Positions 50,316 through 50,919 of a stretch of DNA of 50,919 nucleotides are shown here, piece after piece. The first letter of the stretch is position 1. Every line of letters starts with the position of its first letter. A model generated the notes under the pieces. The model did not search any database. It was given only the letters and a program-made list of their open reading frames with translations, and was not told where the DNA came from. A program made the translations under genes and the position numbers. This DNA is from Lachnospiraceae bacterium (GTDB lineage Bacteria; Bacillota; Clostridia; Lachnospirales; Lachnospiraceae): positions 1 to 50,919 of the forward strand of contig JALEIR010000056.1 of NCBI GenBank assembly GCA_022769665.1, written 5' to 3'.

Positions 50316-50919
50316 TCAAATGAGTTCAAAATGCTTCGCCAGAAGTTCACACACAGATTCACGGGTATCTTTTCCGTCATCTTCTCGTACCAGTGTAAAG
50401 AAACCACTATTTGCATATTCATCGTAATGTTCCTGGCTGTTAATTAGGGCGAGTCCTTTTTTGTAATTTTCCATAACACTTTCCGGGTCATCACAGCTGT
50501 CAATTACACTGAGCAGAAATTGCTTTTCCGGATCGCTACGGTCAAAGAAACGCTCAACACTCATGGATTGCGGTGAAAGCATTACCGCAACATGATGATA
50601 ATCTGAAATCTCCTTTAACATATCAACGGGAATATTTGTATCTACAATTACTTTATTCTCTTTTGAAAGAGAAAGCAGTTCAGCAATCTCAAATTCCGCC
50701 GCTTCTCTTCCTGTGCCATAAATCCAGCGTTCATATTCCTCCGGTGTACGCGTAACAAATTCCTTCCAGTCAGTTAAACTTTTCATATAGCATAAATCCG
50801 GCTGGACGTTGGGTTCGGCAACAATGTCCGATACTGCACTATGATAGTTTTCACCACAACAAATCATATCGTATTTTTCCGCCAACATGTTGACCATAGT
50901 AGATTTTCCGGCAAAAGCA
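50316..50919 (-). CDS. P-loop NTPase/kinase-like protein, N-terminus cut by window edge
   Basis: The frame is open to the right edge, so the start is outside. The first visible residues AFAGKST complete a Walker A motif, followed by MVNMLAEKYDMI. Later parts (KVIVDTNIPVDMLKEI, then MLSPQSMSVERFFDR) resemble small AAA-type nucleotide kinases that act on low-molecular-weight substrates. About 200 residues are visible. Substrate is unknown. Confidence 0.8.
   Translation of the reverse strand, partial: AFAGKSTMVNMLAEKYDMICCGENYHSAVSDIVAEPNVQPDLCYMKSLTDWKEFVTRTPEEYERWIYGTGREAAEFEIAELLSLSKENKVIVDTNIPVDMLKEISDYHHVAVMLSPQSMSVERFFDRSDPEKQFLLSVIDSCDDPESVMENYKKGLALINSQEHYDEYANSGFFTLVREDDGKDTRESVCELLAKHFELI

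Noticed and set aside
1..50919. Mobile elements, CRISPR arrays, tRNA or rRNA genes
   Set aside because: I looked for transposase motifs, spaced repeats and tRNA-like cloverleaf patterns on both strands and saw none; gene content is core chromosomal.

Overview
The window looks like a chromosomal core region of a low-to-mid GC Firmicute of the class Clostridia, most likely family Lachnospiraceae. This is inferred from gene order (pta-ackA, yceD-rpmF-plsX-acpP-rnc-smc-ftsY, ylxM-ffh-rpsP-khpA-rimM-trmD-rplS, lepB-rbgA-rnhB), protein style and T-box control of the trp operon. Genus cannot be fixed from sequence alone. All genes but one (tmcAL, about 35.4-36.7 kb) are on the minus strand, so the biological 5'->3' order runs right to left. 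I see no prophage, IS element, CRISPR array, rRNA or tRNA gene.

Right part (50.9-36.7 kb): a P-loop protein cut by the window edge, a Nudix hydrolase, a small acidic protein, a radical SAM SPL-like protein, a decayed HAD gene, a DRE-TIM aldolase-like enzyme, metY, an orphan zinc-finger membrane protein, then polA-coaE-(FtsA-like protein)-walJ and the ACT/UPF0210 pair. Middle (36.7-21.5 kb): tmcAL runs divergently from pta-ackA across a 366-base intergenic region with a perfect cre match. A membrane-anchored C39-type peptidase follows, then a complete tryptophan operon (trpE-trpGD-trpC-trpF-trpB-trpA) behind a T-box leader with a UGG specifier. Next come an ABC exporter with LytTR regulator and DUF3021 membrane protein. 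Left part (21.5-0 kb): yceD-rpmF, plsX-acpP, rnc-smc-ftsY, ilvA, yitT, ylxM-ffh-rpsP-khpA-rimM-trmD, rplS, lepB-rbgA-lepB-rnhB, a FliK-like/FlhB-C-like pair, yraN, pgeF, and a response regulator cut by the left edge.

The genes serve fatty acid/phospholipid supply (plsX, acpP), protein targeting (ffh, ftsY, two signal peptidases), ribosome and tRNA maturation (rimM, trmD, rbgA, rnc, khpA, tmcAL, rplS, rpsP, rpmF), chromosome biology (smc, polA, rnhB), acetate/energy metabolism (pta, ackA, coaE) and amino acid metabolism (trp, ilvA, metY). Several near-consensus promoters and terminators break the long co-directional run into units.

The least ordinary points are: a TrmD-GNAT fusion; an FlhB-C-like/FliK-like pair with no secretion genes; yraN whose only well-placed start is ACG; an FtsA-like ATPase with a long beta-rich tail; a HAD gene broken by an out-of-frame deletion; a hairpin that hides the ribosome binding site of the DUF3021 gene; and the trp/ABC block sitting inside the usual ackA-yceD junction.
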